From the NCBI GenBank assembly GCA_910575795.1, contig CAJTGE010000003.1, positions 167,695 to 231,694 on the forward strand: 64,000 nt of DNA. Direction: 5' to 3'. The position numbers and the translations under genes are program-made. Position 1 is the first letter of the stretch; each line of letters opens with the position of its first letter. Shown here piece by piece: positions 17,463 to 24,115 of this stretch. Under the pieces are notes generated by a model. The model was given only the letters and a program-made list of their open reading frames with translations, ran no database searches and was not told the origin of the DNA. Source of the DNA: Clostridiaceae bacterium. Lineage in GTDB: Bacteria > Bacillota > Clostridia > Lachnospirales > Lachnospiraceae.

Positions 17463-18011
17463 TTATCTAACCAGCCAGAACTCCGGACGAACCCCGCCAG
17501 AGTCCGAGGCGTTGGAGAAGTTCGTACCGCCATAGCCGTTCACAAAAGCGAAATAAGCCGAAGAAACGCTTTCTTTTGTAGCATTGCGGAGCCACCACCA
17601 GCACCAGTCATCTTCAAAGTCGCAGACACGGTTTCCGCGCCGCTTCATCATCTCAAACTGCTCGTCATTATCCGGCTCAAAGTTTTCATAGAAATCGTCA
17701 TGACCGAATACCTCGCCGTATGTAGGAAGCGTGATCTCCGTCACCTTGTTTCTCAGCTTATCCGGGAACGCCCGAAGAACAACTTCATTCAGCCACCGTT
17801 TCATGTCCGAACCATCGAACCCGCCCTTATTGATATTGGATTCATTCATCGGATGCCGGGCAACGACCTCATCGAACAGGAAGAGAATCCCCTTGTCCGT
17901 TACCTTCTGGGCGGTTGCCGTAAACCTGCCGAAGCCGTGAAGCTTTACATTGATCTGATCTCCTACGCAGATTTCGTTTGTTTTGAACTGCACCTTTCTT
18001 GCTACCTTCAT
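17463..18011 (-). CDS. DUF6273 protein 1, candidate DGR variable protein
   Basis: 182 residues; ATG at 18011 after AAAAGGAGAAAAATT. N-terminal beta-rich part (IKVGDQINV-like VGDQINVKLHGFGRF, then KVTDKGILFLFDEVV), middle MNESNINKGGFDGSDMKRWL, and a C-terminal C-type-lectin-like module with WCWWWLRN, SSAYFAFV and DSGGVRPEFWL. The last 84 bases match the neighbouring DUF6273 gene except at 14 positions, all at codon positions 1 or 2. No signal peptide is present, so it is cytoplasmic or packaged. Ligand unknown. Confidence 0.75.
   Translation of the reverse strand: MKVARKVQFKTNEICVGDQINVKLHGFGRFTATAQKVTDKGILFLFDEVVARHPMNESNINKGGFDGSDMKRWLNEVVLRAFPDKLRNKVTEITLPTYGEVFGHDDFYENFEPDNDEQFEMMKRRGNRVCDFEDDWCWWWLRNATKESVSSAYFAFVNGYGGTNFSNASDSGGVRPEFWLVR
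17483..17566 (-). repeat. variable-repeat-like segment 1
   Basis: 84 bases at the 3' end of DUF6273 gene 1, aligned without gaps to 18103-18186. Identical blocks flank ten changed codons; third codon positions are all the same. This is the pattern produced by adenine-directed mutagenic retrohoming of AAC-type template codons. Template and reverse transcriptase are not in the window. Confidence 0.65.
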
Positions 18012-18059
18012 AATTTTTCTCCTTTTCATTTTAGATTTGTTTGTTAAATGCGCAAAAAT

Positions 18060-18083
18060 ATAAAACCGCCCACAAGGGGCGGA
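18060..18083 (-). terminator. terminator hairpin after DUF6273 gene 2
   Basis: Same CCGCCC-CTTGT-GGGCGG hairpin and T tract as after DUF6273 gene 1, three bases from the stop codon. Confidence 0.7.
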
Positions 18084-18085
18084 GA

Positions 18086-18634
18086 TTAACCTAACCGAAA
18101 TACCGGACGAACCCCGCCAGAGTCCGAGGCGTCGCGGCAGGTCGCAGAGCCATCGTAGGCCACATAAGCGAAATAAGCCGAAGAAAACTCTAATTTGTTC
18201 TGCAACCATCCCCACTCATAGGCTTCGCCCTCGCGGATTGCGATACGATTCTTGCGGTCTGTCATAAGAGGCCATTGTTTCTTGCCGCTTGACTCGTAAC
18301 CATCGACATCACCAAAGAATTCTTCCGCATACGGGATACGAAGCAGATCGCCGTTCTTAAAAGGAACCATCATATTCCTGACGGACTCAAAAATTGCCAG
18401 GACACTGTTCTTCTGAAGCTCCGTGCGTAAATCACTTGCCTCATAACCGCCCTCGTTCGTGTTCTCCCGATTCATCTTAAAAGGCTCATCAAGATACTGG
18501 TCCAGAAGAAAGAGCGCCCCCTTTTTAGTAACTTTCTGACAGGTCGCCGTATACTTTCCGATCTCAATCTGATCGCCAACCTTAAACTCACCTGCTGCCT
18601 GAATTGATACTTCCTGTTTTCTTAATGCTTTCAT
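18086..18634 (-). CDS. DUF6273 protein 2, candidate DGR variable protein
   Basis: 182 residues, ATG at 18634 after AAAGGAGAAAAAAG. Same architecture as protein 1: FKVGDQIEIGKYTATCQKVT, LFLLDQYLDEPFKMN, NTNEGGYEASDLR, then the lectin-like end with WGWLQN, SSAYFAYV and DSGGVRPVFRLG. N-terminal halves of the two proteins are clearly diverged, while the last 84 coding bases are nearly identical outside the variable codons, so the 3' ends are being homogenised or rewritten separately from the rest of the gene. Confidence 0.75.
   Translation of the reverse strand: MKALRKQEVSIQAAGEFKVGDQIEIGKYTATCQKVTKKGALFLLDQYLDEPFKMNRENTNEGGYEASDLRTELQKNSVLAIFESVRNMMVPFKNGDLLRIPYAEEFFGDVDGYESSGKKQWPLMTDRKNRIAIREGEAYEWGWLQNKLEFSSAYFAYVAYDGSATCRDASDSGGVRPVFRLG
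18103..18186 (-). repeat. variable-repeat-like segment 2
   Basis: Partner of 17483-17566. Coding-strand codons change GTG-AAC-GGC-TAT to GTG-GCC-TAC-GAT and later AAC-TTC-TCC-AAC to ACC-TGC-CGC-GAC, always keeping base 3. The 3' side (GACTCTGGCGGGGTTCG) is unchanged and could act as the initiation site for mutagenic homing. Confidence 0.65.
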
Positions 18635-18647
18635 CTTTTTTCTCCTT

Positions 18648-18950
18648 TCATTTCATCGCATTTAGGATGTCTAAAATATCAGTTGCCACTTCATATGCCA
18701 CAGAGAAAATTTGGGCATCGTTCTTATTATCGTGATCCATTATTGCAAAGCTTTTCATCTTAATGCTAAAATCAGCAACTGCATCAATGGATTCTTGAAA
18801 AGTCGATGCCTCTTTAACAAGTTTCAAAATCTCTCCTGCGGCGAATCTTGAAAAACTTACTTGCCTGAAATAATACTCAGGCCAGTTTCTTTGAGGATCT
18901 GTCAAATCATAAATATAATCCTCGATAGCCGATGTAACACGATTGTCCAT
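18648..18950 (-). CDS. hypothetical protein, 100 aa
   Basis: ATG at 18950 after AGGAGGATATT. Contains TDPQRNWPEYYFRQVSFSRF and a helical remainder. No recognised family. Confidence 0.55.
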   Translation of the reverse strand: MDNRVTSAIEDYIYDLTDPQRNWPEYYFRQVSFSRFAAGEILKLVKEASTFQESIDAVADFSIKMKSFAIMDHDNKNDAQIFSVAYEVATDILDILNAMK

Positions 18951-18970
18951 AATATCCTCCTGCAAACAGA

Positions 18971-18994
18971 AAAGAAGAGTCCCTGTTAGGACTC
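18971..18994 (-). terminator. hairpin overlapping a stop codon
   Basis: GAGTCC...GGACTC arms on the minus strand with the stop codon TAA of the 55-aa gene in the loop and T-rich sequence after it. Confidence 0.6.
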
Positions 18995-19153
18995 CTCGTC
19001 TTCTTTATCTCTTTTGGCAATCGCTTCATTGACCTTTTCATCGATCTTTTCGTTCATCTGCTGGTCTTTAACCCAATCGGACAACAAATTCGCCGCTAAT
19101 CCAACTACGGTTACTACCGTTCCAAGAACTTTAATGATACTGCTTTTTCCCAT
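18986..19153 (-). CDS. small membrane peptide, 55 aa
   Basis: ATG at 19153 follows GGAAAGGAGGTAACGC. Product starts MGKSSIIKVLGTVV, has one hydrophobic span (VLGTVVTVVGLAANLL) and a charged helical tail ending in EDEES. Leader carries the conserved TCGCA...TTTACA element. Function unknown. Confidence 0.55.
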   Translation of the reverse strand: MGKSSIIKVLGTVVTVVGLAANLLSDWVKDQQMNEKIDEKVNEAIAKRDKEDEES

Positions 19154-19198
19154 AAAGCGTTACCTCCTTTCCATAATAGTGATTGTAAATTTTGCGAT

Positions 19199-19408
19199 TT
19201 AGAAATATGTTACGGTGAGTCTATGGTTTCCATCGACAATACGCCATATCTCGCCGTTCTTCCTGGCAAGCCTTATCATGGTTTTCTGATACTGCCTTTT
19301 GCCGCTGTCTACGCCGAGCTTGTATGCGATAAGCCCGGTTACAAATATGATCCCAGCACCTACTGCAATATCCATAACATCGTGCTTTGTTAATTTTGTA
19401 TCTTCCAT
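19199..19408 (-). CDS. single-span membrane protein, 69 aa
   Basis: Begins with a charged stretch, then VMDIAVGAGIIFVTGLIAYKLG as transmembrane segment, then a basic tail. GGGGAGG ribosome site. Function unknown; it is co-oriented with the DUF6353 copy upstream. Confidence 0.55.
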   Translation of the reverse strand: MEDTKLTKHDVMDIAVGAGIIFVTGLIAYKLGVDSGKRQYQKTMIRLARKNGEIWRIVDGNHRLTVTYF

Positions 19409-19412
19409 AACG

Positions 19413-20207
19413 TCAATCCTCCCCTACTATTTCTTCGAGTAATTCCGCTCCAAACTGCTGCGGTTCATATCCTGAAATAATTACACATTCAAGATTGTCT
19501 TCGAGAACGGTTTTTCGATTGTCAAAATCAAGCCACATTTCGCCGCCCTCATAAATCTCCTGTAAATTCCATCCCATCTCGTTGCCAAGCTCAATCCCGT
19601 TAATACCAAGGAACTCATAATACTCGTTTAGAGTGCAATATCCACGGAGCTGAAGATTACGGTTGATATGATACTGAGCGTTAATAACCGCTGCCATAGT
19701 CGTATTAAAATATCTTTTGGAGAACATGTCATAGCACAGAATACGCTCGCTCTCTGTATCCATATCCATGTTATATATCTGATACCCCCAACCACCATCA
19801 GCCACCATTGCGTCTTTAGCCATTTCAGCACAGATTTTATCGTCCGCATCCGCCCCATAGACCTTTTTAGCTGCCTGGCGATATTGCTTGTATGATTCGT
19901 TTACCATAGCATAGGCGCTGGATAACGCCGCCTGATTACGCTTATCTAAAACACCGATACCAATGATACAAGCGATTGTGGAGGCACCAACCAAAACCGG
20001 CGGAATATAACACTTCCAAGTTGCCTCTATAAGTTCCTGAGGGGTCAACTTATCTGTTTTTACCTCGTCTTTCTTAGCTTTAATCAGCACCATAGCTTTT
20101 GGTGTAGCCTGTACTGATAATACGGCAGTACCAACCACGCCGATTGCTCCTAAACAAGTTAGGATTGTTGGGGACGCTTTTCGCAGTCCCAGTTGCAGTT
20201 TGTTCAT
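19413..20207 (-). CDS. DUF6353 family membrane protein, copy 3
   Basis: 264 residues: RKASPTILTCLGAIGVVGTAV, QATPKAMVLIKAKKDEVKTDKL, then YIPPVLVGASTIACIIGIGV and a C-terminal domain with LNEYYEFLGI...NEMGWNLQ and EMWLDFDN. Strongly similar in layout to copy 2, so a tandem-type duplication is likely. AAAGGAGAAAAAGAGGT precedes the ATG. Confidence 0.75.
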   Translation of the reverse strand: MNKLQLGLRKASPTILTCLGAIGVVGTAVLSVQATPKAMVLIKAKKDEVKTDKLTPQELIEATWKCYIPPVLVGASTIACIIGIGVLDKRNQAALSSAYAMVNESYKQYRQAAKKVYGADADDKICAEMAKDAMVADGGWGYQIYNMDMDTESERILCYDMFSKRYFNTTMAAVINAQYHINRNLQLRGYCTLNEYYEFLGINGIELGNEMGWNLQEIYEGGEMWLDFDNRKTVLEDNLECVIISGYEPQQFGAELLEEIVGED

Positions 20208-20257
20208 ACCTCTTTTTCTCCTTTCATTTTTTTGTTTTGGCTGTAGAAAAATAAAAG

Positions 20258-20344
20258 AGAAACAGATAGGACTCGAACCTATGACCTAATGAGGGGCAAA
20301 TTACTACCATTCCTCATTCGCTCTACCAACTGAGCTACTGTTTC
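20258..20344 (-). tRNA. tRNA-like gene with enlarged anticodon arm
   Basis: Clear tRNA parts: acceptor GAAACAG/CTGTTTC, D-arm GCTC...GAGC with AGTTGGTA loop, T-arm ATAGG-TTCGAGT-CCTAT. Between base 26 and the variable loop there are 31 bases instead of 17: AATGAGG and CCTCATT form a 7-bp stem around a 17-base loop. The anticodon cannot be read with confidence. It is preceded by the element's usual TTCGCAAAAATTACA leader and followed by a T run. It may be a non-decoding tRNA mimic or a tRNA with an insertion. Confidence 0.6.
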
Positions 20345-20370
20345 TCATAATATGCTGTGTAATTTTTGCG

Positions 20371-20399
20371 AAAAGAAAAGAGCCGCTGTTACACGACTC
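20371..20399 (-). terminator. hairpin overlapping a stop codon
   Basis: GAGTCG...CGGCTC arms with TTTTCTTTT after; the TAA stop of the 20389-20682 gene lies in the loop. The tRNA-like gene starts shortly downstream with its own leader. Confidence 0.6.
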
Positions 20400-20682
20400 C
20401 TAATTTGTTGCTGCTATAAAATATAATTTTTTTACCAAGTTCTTCAGCTTTACGAATTTCATACCTTGTGCTTTCTCCAACGTAGCAATCTACGTCTACG
20501 ACAAATATGGCGTCAGACATTGCAATTTTCTCTGTATGCAATTCCAAATACCATTTCTTGTCGTGACGTTCACATCCCATCGCCGGAAATAGCACAATAA
20601 ACCCCAAATCAGTAAGCTGCTGATAGACACTTACCATTTCTGTTTTATACTTATAGCTCCCACAAATAGTTATAATCTTCAT
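20389..20682 (-). CDS. nucleoside 2-deoxyribosyltransferase-like protein
   Basis: 97 residues. KIITICGSYKYKTEMVSVYQ, GFIVLFPAMGC, then AMSDAIFVVDVDCYVGESTRYEIRKAEELGKKI matches the nucleoside deoxyribosyltransferase/DUF4406 fold (Rossmann start, then S-D-A-I-F-V-V-D and G-E-S-T...E...A). It may salvage or modify nucleotides during element replication. Its leader has the CTTTAATGAAAGGAG hairpin. Confidence 0.75.
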   Translation of the reverse strand: MKIITICGSYKYKTEMVSVYQQLTDLGFIVLFPAMGCERHDKKWYLELHTEKIAMSDAIFVVDVDCYVGESTRYEIRKAEELGKKIIFYSSNKLGVV

Positions 20683-20730
20683 ACAATCACGCTCCTTTCA
20701 TTAAAGAAGTTGTAAATATAACGAAACAGA

Positions 20731-20757
20731 AAAGAAGAGCCCTTGTTAGGACTCCTC
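20731..20757 (-). terminator. hairpin terminator
   Basis: GAGTCC-TAACAA-GGGCTC and TTCTTTTC on the minus strand, a few bases after the stop at 20762. Same sequence as at 2746, 21040 and 23521. Confidence 0.6.
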
Positions 20758-20761
20758 GTTT

Positions 20762-20980
20762 TTAATCAAAACCGCTTCCCTTCAATATTTTTTTGAGTTC
20801 TTCCTTGCTGAGTTCCACATCAATATCCAAATGTGCGTGTGTAGTTCCGTCGTTTACAGTGACTTTCATTTCTTTAAGCCAGATATCCATATCTACACCT
20901 AACTTCTTTTTGATAATCACCTTCGCTGCTTTCGACACAAGCGCCGTTGTGAATTTTGATATAATATTCATCTCGTCCAT
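20762..20980 (-). CDS. hypothetical protein, 72 aa
   Basis: Basic first half (ISKFTTALVSKAAKVIIKKK) and a beta/acidic second half (VTVNDGTTHAHLDIDVELSKEEL). No family recognised. The leader has CTCCTTT and AAAGGAG arms further apart than in neighbours (17-base loop). Confidence 0.55.
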   Translation of the reverse strand: MDEMNIISKFTTALVSKAAKVIIKKKLGVDMDIWLKEMKVTVNDGTTHAHLDIDVELSKEELKKILKGSGFD

Positions 20981-21039
20981 ACCTCTTTTTCTCCTTTCGG
21001 TCTATGGTTTTCATAAAGGAGCGTGTATAAATTGCGAAA

Positions 21040-21063
21040 AGAAAAGAGCCCTTGTTAGGACTC
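21040..21063 (-). terminator. hairpin overlapping a stop codon
   Basis: GAGTCC-TAACAA-GGGCTC; GAG TCC TAA are the last codons of the 21055-21435 gene. TTTTCTTTT follows. Confidence 0.65.
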
Positions 21064-21435
21064 AATTTCTTCTAAAGTAATCCAAAGTTTTGATTTTCTA
21101 ATGAGTGGCAGATACCCTACAATATCACAATACTCGTCAATTTTATACTTACAGTATGGGAACGATTTATTCGCCACATTTATAAAAGGTTGAATACGAT
21201 CATATACGAGCTTACTATATTCAGGGTTAATATCTTCAATATATTCTCCGAACGCAAACTCTTTTCCCGTCACAGTCCATTCATCATTAACCACTTTTAT
21301 ATGCTCACGAAATATCCTCGCAACCTCATTTCGATGTTTCATAAATTCTTCTCTCATATGTTTTCGCATAAATCTTGGCACCTTTTCAAAGTGATAAAAT
21401 ACCTTAAAATATCTCTCTTCATACTCGTTGTTCAT
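21055..21435 (-). CDS. hypothetical protein, 126 aa
   Basis: Charged helical protein (YFKVFYHFEKVPRFMRKHMR...) with no family I recognise. It is about the size of the Avd accessory protein of retroelements but lacks any pattern I can match to it. Leader: ATTACAACCTCTTTAATG then AAAGGAGG. Confidence 0.55.
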   Translation of the reverse strand: MNNEYEERYFKVFYHFEKVPRFMRKHMREEFMKHRNEVARIFREHIKVVNDEWTVTGKEFAFGEYIEDINPEYSKLVYDRIQPFINVANKSFPYCKYKIDEYCDIVGYLPLIRKSKLWITLEEIES

Positions 21436-21474
21436 AACCTGAACCTCCTTTCATTAAAGAGGTTGTAATTTTTG

Positions 21475-21834
21475 CTAAATATTTCGTCTGTCAAAGACCG
21501 TTTCCCACCGTTCGCGCTTAATGGGCTTCATCTTCAGCGCCCACATAATTTGCCGGACGGTTACAGTAGGATATAATCCGTCCGTAGCCTCTCCTGCACG
21601 TTCGTCAAAGTACGCTTTAAAATGTGGGTGCAAATATATTTCAGCAGTAAGCCACTGATCTATTTCGCTCCACCAGGTACTTTTTGTTTCTTTATCAAAT
21701 CGCTGTTGAATCACGGCGAGACCTTTTCCACTTATCTCAAATAGAGTACAACTATTATAAACCGGATGATTACAAATATAACGTCTGCCAAACTTTGTCC
21801 GTGGCATTGTCGGTTTCTTGTAATGATATCTCAT
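21475..21834 (-). CDS. hypothetical protein, 119 aa
   Basis: ATG at 21834 after TTGGAGAAAAATAAA. Contains RYICNHPVYNSCTLFEI and TVTVRQIMWALKMKPI. Unknown; beta-rich start and helical end. Confidence 0.5.
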   Translation of the reverse strand: MRYHYKKPTMPRTKFGRRYICNHPVYNSCTLFEISGKGLAVIQQRFDKETKSTWWSEIDQWLTAEIYLHPHFKAYFDERAGEATDGLYPTVTVRQIMWALKMKPIKRERWETVFDRRNI

Positions 21835-21861
21835 TTTATTTTTCTCCAAAATGCAAGAGAA

Positions 21862-21882
21862 AAAGCCCTCGTCAGGACTTCC
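21862..21882 (-). terminator. hairpin terminator
   Basis: AAGTCC-TGACGA-GGGCTT then TTTCTCTT on the minus strand, after the zinc-ribbon gene ending at 21894. Confidence 0.5.
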
Positions 21883-21893
21883 TCTCCCTAATA

Positions 21894-22205
21894 TTACTCG
21901 TCAAATGTCGGGCATGATAATTTGCAGCTCGGATAAGGACCTCCGCAGGCTCTACATCCATCAGGTGGTACATTTCCTGCGTACATACTGAGTACCTGTT
22001 CTGTCCATTCTTCTTCCTCATCTTCTTCGTACTCATAATCCATCACGTCTATATTCCAACCGCATGATGGGCAGGTATAAATATCATTTCCACCTCTGGG
22101 ATGTTCCCTCCGGTCCATAACTGCTCCGCATTTGTTGCAAATTGCATACCCTTCGTTCAGGTATTCTATTAACTCAATACCCTCCGGTTTAATAATTTGG
22201 CTCAT
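21894..22205 (-). CDS. zinc-ribbon protein, 103 aa
   Basis: ATG at 22205 after AAAGGAGATAATAAT. CNKCGAVMD and CPSCGWNID form one zinc ribbon, and CRACGGPYPSCKLSC near the end gives a second Cys cluster; an acidic stretch separates them. Likely a zinc-binding adaptor; partner unknown. Confidence 0.6.
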   Translation of the reverse strand: MSQIIKPEGIELIEYLNEGYAICNKCGAVMDRREHPRGGNDIYTCPSCGWNIDVMDYEYEEDEEEEWTEQVLSMYAGNVPPDGCRACGGPYPSCKLSCPTFDE

Positions 22206-22379
22206 ATTATTATCTCCTTTCGTAACTCGGAGTGTACTACATATCATACACCCTTTTCATAGTTAAGTTAAGAGATTAAAGAGCTCTTTGTATCTCCATA
22301 AGAGGATATGCAATTTTGGCGAGGAAAAACGAAAAGGCGCTGTAAATCTAACGCCTCTCCGCTTTGGAATCTTCAATTC

Positions 22380-22826
22380 TCATCGTTTAGTCGGTTTAAC
22401 GAACCGAACCAAGTTCTTCAATGTCTGAACTGTAAATGTGCCGTCCTTTTCCAAATCATATCCCATCTGATAAATCTTGGCAAAGAACACTAGCGGCACC
22501 ATAAGTTCGGCCGCAGCAATACCGATTCTGATATATCGATCCTTTTTCTGCTCTGCGAGTTGCTCTTTACGAGACTGCTCATCTCTTTCCGCCTGCTCAT
22601 TATGGAATTTTTCTTCCTGTTCCATCTGCTTCTTACGGAAATCATCATCGTCAATCTCTTTGTTGTACTCCATTGCAGCTTTAGAATCATCGATTCTTAA
22701 CCGATACAGCTTGGCCAAACCCTCTATGGCTTCCGTATGTTCCTTGCTTCCTACTGCAAGACCGGATAAACCTCCAAGTTCGGCTTTAATCTGTTCGTCC
22801 AACATTGTGATAATGTCTTCGTTCAT
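22380..22826 (-). CDS. coiled-coil protein with C-terminal membrane segment, 148 aa
   Basis: Helical N-terminus, long charged coiled coil at about residues 55-95 (DFRKKQMEQEEKFHNEQAER), then a hydrophobic segment (IGIAAAELMVPLVFFAKI) and a basic end. Similar proteins occur in Clostridial phages; function unknown. Upstream of it (22250-22380) I see only leader-like sequence. Confidence 0.6.
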   Translation of the reverse strand: MNEDIITMLDEQIKAELGGLSGLAVGSKEHTEAIEGLAKLYRLRIDDSKAAMEYNKEIDDDDFRKKQMEQEEKFHNEQAERDEQSRKEQLAEQKKDRYIRIGIAAAELMVPLVFFAKIYQMGYDLEKDGTFTVQTLKNLVRFVKPTKR

Positions 22827-22876
22827 TTTCTTTCTCCTTTCACTGTTAAGTTTTTAAGCTTCCATAAAAGGAACTG

Positions 22877-23098
22877 TTAGTCGTGCGAAATATAACTTTT
22901 GAGATTTACTTTCAGCATGACCGATTTTTTAGATGCGATAAAGTCGATGCTTTTAGATGCTTCCAGAAATATAAAAGGACCGTCCGGATCAGATGTATCA
23001 ACCCGTAAGGTCCCGATGCATTTCGGTCTAAGAATCACGACTGCGATTCCACACCCAATAAAAACGCCGACAATAAATATAACGACCGCTTGCATAGT
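22877..23098 (-). CDS. single-span membrane protein, 73 aa
   Basis: ATG at 23098 after GGAGGAACACT. Transmembrane start (VVIFIVGVFIGCGIAVVIL) followed by a small beta-rich domain (GTLRVDTSDPDGPFIFLEA, MLKVNLKSYI). This pattern is known from Clostridial phage hypotheticals. First gene behind the operator-like site at 23148. Confidence 0.6.
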   Translation of the reverse strand, partial: TMQAVVIFIVGVFIGCGIAVVILRPKCIGTLRVDTSDPDGPFIFLEASKSIDFIASKKSVMLKVNLKSYISHD

Positions 23099-23122
23099 GT
23101 TCCTCCTTCCATAGATTTTTTC

Positions 23123-23162
23123 AGATATCAAGATAGCATGTTTTTCAGTCACCTACGTACTG
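23123..23162 (-). promoter_or_regulatory. candidate promoter with shared operator
   Basis: GTGACT as a possible -35 and a weak GATATC -10 at 17 bases. The -35 overlaps CAGTACGTAGGTGAC, which recurs at 24864-24878 with one change, and both copies are followed by TAATCTAG/TAACCTAG-type sequence. This looks like a phage repressor or activator site. Confidence 0.45.
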
Positions 23163-23189
23163 GTTTCTAAGCTAGATTAAAAATAAAAG

Positions 23190-23213
23190 AAAAGAGCCGC
23201 TGTTACACGACTC
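23190..23213 (-). terminator. hairpin terminator
   Basis: GAGTCG...CGGCTC and TTTTCTTTTATTTTTAA on the minus strand, after the gene ending at 23225 and just before the 23123-23162 promoter region. Confidence 0.6.
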
Positions 23214-23224
23214 TTCCCTCTGAA

Positions 23225-23422
23225 TCATTCGGACTCTTTTACTTCGGACGGCTCAATATTTGTCGGTAAGCCAACGCCCGTAGCGATGTAATTCATGCAG
23301 TTGAGAATTTCCGTATCGCTCATTCCTTTTGCTCTGAGCCATTCAGTCATTCTTGCTACTTCCTGAACATTCATCATTTCGGTTTTCCCCTTTTCTTCAA
23401 AATTAGAACCTTGTTCCGTCAT
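23225..23422 (-). CDS. hypothetical protein, 65 aa
   Basis: Middle section VQEVARMTEWLRAKGMSDTEILNCMNYIATG is a helix-turn-helix-like small phage pattern. AAAGGAGGACACAT precedes the ATG. Possibly DNA-binding (inference). Confidence 0.55.
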   Translation of the reverse strand: MTEQGSNFEEKGKTEMMNVQEVARMTEWLRAKGMSDTEILNCMNYIATGVGLPTNIEPSEVKESE

Positions 23423-23520
23423 ATGTGTCCTCCTTTCATAAAGGGCGATGTATTATTTGCGAAATAAAAAACAAAAGGTATCAAGTATCGGCTTAATTAT
23501 ACCATTTTTTAAGCTAAAAA

Positions 23521-23543
23521 GAAAGAGCCCTTGTTAGGACTCC
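23521..23543 (-). terminator. hairpin overlapping a stop codon
   Basis: GAGTCC-TAACAA-GGGCTC, with GAG TCC TAA ending the 44-aa gene; TTTCTTTTT follows. Confidence 0.65.
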
Positions 23544-23668
23544 TTCCTCCTTCCAGTAAAGCATTCTCTCATAAAGTCAATCTCTTTCTGTTCATAACCA
23601 TCTTCCAGTAATTCTTCATCCGTAATCTCTGAAATATGATCTTCAAGCCATCTTTTTATTGCACTCAT
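23534..23668 (-). CDS. small protein, 44 aa
   Basis: ATG at 23668 after AAAGGAGAGTGAGATTT. Product MSAIKRWLEDHISEITDEEL... is acidic-basic helical, unknown. Its leader contains a perfect TCTCCTTT-AATG-AAAGGAGA hairpin that covers the ribosome site. Confidence 0.5.
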   Translation of the reverse strand: MSAIKRWLEDHISEITDEELLEDGYEQKEIDFMRECFTGRRKES

Positions 23669-23716
23669 AAATCTCACTCTCCTTTCATTAAAGGAGATGA
23701 AATTCGTGCGAAAAAG

Positions 23717-23736
23717 AAAGAGCCATTGCTGGCTCA
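23717..23736 (-). terminator. hairpin terminator
   Basis: GAGCCA-GCAA-TGGCTC then TTTCTTTTTC on the minus strand, starting at the stop codon of the gene at 23734-24069. Confidence 0.65.
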
Positions 23737-24069
23737 ATCTTCAAAACGTTCTGTGATGTCTCCGTCAACATTAAAGTCTAACCAAATACTTTCTCCGTCT
23801 TCGTCCTCCTGGATTCCAAAATCGATGTAGTTATCTCCCAACGCATTTTCCAAATCGTAAAACCATCCTACAAATAACGATAACCTTGTTACTTTAAGTC
23901 CAAGGCATTCCTGAATATCTCTCAGAAATACATAGCCTCTACATTTCAAAAGATCGTTAAAGTAGTTTTGTTGCGATTTCAAATAGATTAGATTAAACTC
24001 TCGATCCTGATCCCAGTTAGGATTACTCGAATCAAATACTTGTGAATACATACTCCTTATGTTTTCCAT
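23734..24069 (-). CDS. C-terminal-domain-only DUF6353 relative, 111 aa
   Basis: Matches the soluble C-terminal domain of DUF6353 copy 1: NPNWDQDREFNLIYLKSQQN against NPHWEPNNEYNIMFIKAQEN, then LGLKVTRLSLFVGWFYD, GDNYIDFG and WLDFNVDGDI. The membrane-spanning N-terminal half is missing and the gene has its own AAAGGAG and leader hairpin, so it is a free-standing paralog rather than an accidental fragment. Confidence 0.7.
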   Translation of the reverse strand: MENIRSMYSQVFDSSNPNWDQDREFNLIYLKSQQNYFNDLLKCRGYVFLRDIQECLGLKVTRLSLFVGWFYDLENALGDNYIDFGIQEDEDGESIWLDFNVDGDITERFED

Positions 24070-24115
24070 AAATCTCACTCTCCTTTCATTAAAGGAGATG
24101 AAATCTCTGCGACTC

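Noticed and set aside
17400..18700. DGR reverse transcriptase or template repeat close to the DUF6273 genes
   Set aside because: No frame with reverse-transcriptase motifs and no third copy of the 84-base segment was seen anywhere in the window.
21055..21435. Avd accessory protein of a DGR
   Set aside because: Size and helical content fit, but no sequence pattern of Avd could be recognised.
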